Shown one piece after another: positions 3,564 through 5,267 of a stretch of 5,267 bases of DNA (its first letter is position 1; each line of letters begins with the position of its first letter). Origin of the DNA: CAYIBD01 sp964361655. Lineage in GTDB: Bacteria > Patescibacteriota > Minisyncoccia > Sungbacterales > SURF-37. The translations under genes and the position numbers were made by a program. Under the pieces are notes generated by a model. The model was given only the letters and a program-made list of their open reading frames with translations. It was not told the origin of the DNA and did not search any database. The stretch spans positions 1 to 5,267 of the forward strand of contig CAYIBD010000041.1 in assembly GCA_964361655.1 (NCBI GenBank), written 5' to 3'.

Positions 3564-5267
3564 TCACACCTCAATCACCACCGGCAGAACCATTGGTCGG
3601 CGTTCGGTCTTGGAGAACAAAAACTGCCCGATGCGATCGCGGAGGTTGTCGCGGATGTAGGTTGGGTTCATGGTCTCGGTGGGTGTGGCACTTTCGGCAA
3701 CGATGTCACTGATTTTCTTGCGCACCTCTTTCAAAAGTTCCTGGTTTTCCCGCAAATATATGAATCCGCGGGAAATAATATCGGGCGATCCGCGCAATTT
3801 CCCGGTCTGGCTGTCCACGGTGGCAATGATGACGAACATTCCGTCTTGGGACAACTGCTCGCGATCCCGAAGCACCACCTCGCCGATGTCGCCCACACCG
3901 AGACCATCCACAAAGACGTAATTGGCCGGTACGCGCTCGTTGGTCAGGTTGCACATGCCGTCGCGGCATTCGATCACCTGGCCGTTATCGGCAATCAGGA
4001 TCCGCTTGGGATCCATGCCGGCCTCGACCGCGGCTTTGCCATGCATCTTCAAAAACGAGTGGTTGCCCTCGATCGGCGCAAGGTAGCGCGGACGCACCCA
4101 TTCCACCATCTGCTTCAGGTCTTCGCGCTTGGCGTGCCCGCCGGCGTGGATGTCGAGCATGCGATAGTTGATGACCTCGGCTCCTTCGCGGTAGAGCTTG
4201 TCCGTGAGGCGCTGGACCGTGCGCTCGTTCCCGGGAATGACCGATGAGGAAAAGACCACGGTGTCTCCGGGCTGGATTTGGAGCAGCCGGTGCTCGCGAT
4301 TGGCAAGACGCATGAGCACGGCCCGATCCTCGCCTTGCGCCCCGGTGGCCAGGATCATAATGCGCTCGGGCGGGTAGCGGTTTACCTCTTGCGTCGGAAT
4401 AATGATCTTCTGTGAAAAATTCATGTAGCCCAGGCGCTTGGCGATCTCGATGTTGATCTTCATGGAGTGGCCCTCGATGGCCACTTTTTTCTTGTATTTT
4501 TCGGCAAGGGCAATAATTTGATTCAGCCGGCCGAGGAGCGAGGAAAAGGTGCCGACAATGAGCCGGCCTTTGGCGTCCCGGATAATCTCTTCCAGCTCCA
4601 CCTTGATGTCCTGCTCCGAGAACTGGTGGCCGGCCTCGCGGGCATTGGTGGAATCCGAGAGGAGCGCCAATACGTTCCTCCTGCCGAGGGCCTTGATTTT
4701 TTCCACCTCGGTCTTGCCGGCGATGTCGGATTTGAGGTCAATCTTGAAGTCGCCGGTGTGCACCACGATGCCGGCCGGTGTCCCGACGATCACGCCCACC
4801 GAGCCCGGGACATTGTGCGACACGCCGAAGAATTCAATGTTGAAGACGCCGAGCTTGATCTTAGTGTCGTTTCTGATTTCATTGAGGTTCAGCTTCGAGC
4901 CGTAGTGCTTGTAGTCCTCTTGGCGCCGCTGGATGATGGCGCAGGTGATGTCTGTGGCGTAGATTGGAATCTTCTCGCCCAGTTGCGGCATGAGGTGCGG
5001 AATTCCGCCGATGTGGTCGTAGTGGGCATGAGTGATGATAACCCCACGGATATTGGCGCGCTTGGGCAGGAGATAGCTGATGTTGGGGATGATGTAGTCA
5101 ATCCCCGGCATATCTTCTTCCGGGAATTGCAGACCCATGTCAATGATCACGATGTCGTTTTGGTACTCCAAAACGGTCATATTCCGGCCGACTTCCTCAC
5201 AGCCGCCGACGGGAATGACCCGCAAAACCGGCCCCTTTGAATTGAGGGAACGGAAAACCAGCGGCAG
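3564..5267 (-). CDS. rnj: Ribonuclease J, 5' end beyond the window
   Basis: RNase J is a metallo-beta-lactamase/beta-CASP ribonuclease (endonuclease and 5'-to-3' exonuclease) that decays and matures RNA in the cytoplasm. The frame is open to the last base (567 codons seen). The TTG at 5225 is unlikely to be the start, because plausible coding continues upstream of it. Counting from that TTG, the metal-binding HAHYDH is at 66-71, H138 in VSHNVPGS, HTGDFKID at 156-163, and LLSDSTN at 188-194. The beta-CASP region follows (GTFSSLLGR, EGHSM at 251-255, ATGAQGED at 293-300, SSVIPGNERTV), then the IHAGGHAKREDLK motif (359-371) and a complete C-terminal domain ending PMVLPVVIEV. Deviations from the usual family sequence are GHSM for GRSM and PIEGNHSFLK for PVHGEYRMLK, where the expected metal-ligand His becomes Glu386. 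It is probably a distinct lineage, not a broken gene. Confidence 0.93.
   Translation of the reverse strand: MPLVFRSLNSKGPVLRVIPVGGCEEVGRNMTVLEYQNDIVIIDMGLQFPEEDMPGIDYIIPNISYLLPKRANIRGVIITHAHYDHIGGIPHLMPQLGEKIPIYATDITCAIIQRRQEDYKHYGSKLNLNEIRNDTKIKLGVFNIEFFGVSHNVPGSVGVIVGTPAGIVVHTGDFKIDLKSDIAGKTEVEKIKALGRRNVLALLSDSTNAREAGHQFSEQDIKVELEEIIRDAKGRLIVGTFSSLLGRLNQIIALAEKYKKKVAIEGHSMKINIEIAKRLGYMNFSQKIIIPTQEVNRYPPERIMILATGAQGEDRAVLMRLANREHRLLQIQPGDTVVFSSSVIPGNERTVQRLTDKLYREGAEVINYRMLDIHAGGHAKREDLKQMVEWVRPRYLAPIEGNHSFLKMHGKAAVEAGMDPKRILIADNGQVIECRDGMCNLTNERVPANYVFVDGLGVGDIGEVVLRDREQLSQDGMFVIIATVDSQTGKLRGSPDIISRGFIYLRENQELLKEVRKKISDIVAESATPTETMNPTYIRDNLRDRIGQFLFSKTERRPMVLPVVIEV

Noticed and set aside
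4467..5240. Long plus-strand open frame (257 codons) opposite the RNase J gene
   Set aside because: It is antisense to a strongly conserved RNase J frame and its product shows no family character; it follows from the codon composition of the real gene.
1..5267. CRISPR array or insertion sequence
   Set aside because: No regularly spaced direct repeats of CRISPR length, no transposase-like frame, and no terminal repeats with target duplication were seen.

Overview
The window looks like a chromosomal piece of a bacterium of moderate-to-high G+C (somewhat above 50% by eye). The trpS and RNase J proteins, the small VanZ-like membrane protein and the short structured repeats between genes resemble what is seen in Candidate Phyla Radiation (Patescibacteria/Parcubacteria-like) genomes. 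This placement is an inference from protein character and was not tested by a search.

Layout. Positions 1-217 hold no convincing protein gene. They contain a series of strong hairpins, a tRNA T-arm-like hairpin (139-155) followed by acceptor-like bases, and a good intrinsic terminator (174-213), so they look like the 3' end of a transcript that starts before the window. Positions 218-578 hold no gene I can defend, only several hairpins and a helix-turn-helix-like peptide on the minus strand. A near-consensus promoter (580-607) drives a type II toxin-antitoxin pair: a ribbon-helix-helix antitoxin (641-946) and a RelE/ParE-family toxin (870-1148), which overlap by 77 bases. Positions 1149-1349 are non-coding and carry a second T-arm-like hairpin ending in an encoded G-CCA, next to a copy of a 14-base motif that recurs near trpS.

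Downstream on the plus strand are a 3-methyladenine DNA glycosylase of the AAG/MPG family (1350-1904) and an overlapping VanZ-like four-helix membrane protein (1862-2284). They converge on trpS (2365-3378, minus). The stop codons of the two converging genes lie inside the arms of a 12-bp inverted repeat that encloses two further hairpins. Between trpS and the next minus-strand gene is an element of four mutually complementary arms (3401-3553). The window ends inside the 5' part of a ribonuclease J gene (3564 to beyond 5267, minus), whose reading frame stays open to the last base.

How the genes work together. RNase J (RNA decay and maturation) and TrpRS (translation) are housekeeping genes that read in the same direction but are separated by the palindromic element, so co-transcription is uncertain. 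The glycosylase and the VanZ-like gene are probably translationally coupled. The toxin-antitoxin pair is an autonomous accessory module. No integrase, transposase, CRISPR array or complete tRNA/rRNA gene was seen. The least explained material is the non-coding DNA: the four-arm element, the two T-arm-like elements and the short GCGTA-type repeats, one pair of which lies inside the glycosylase coding sequence.
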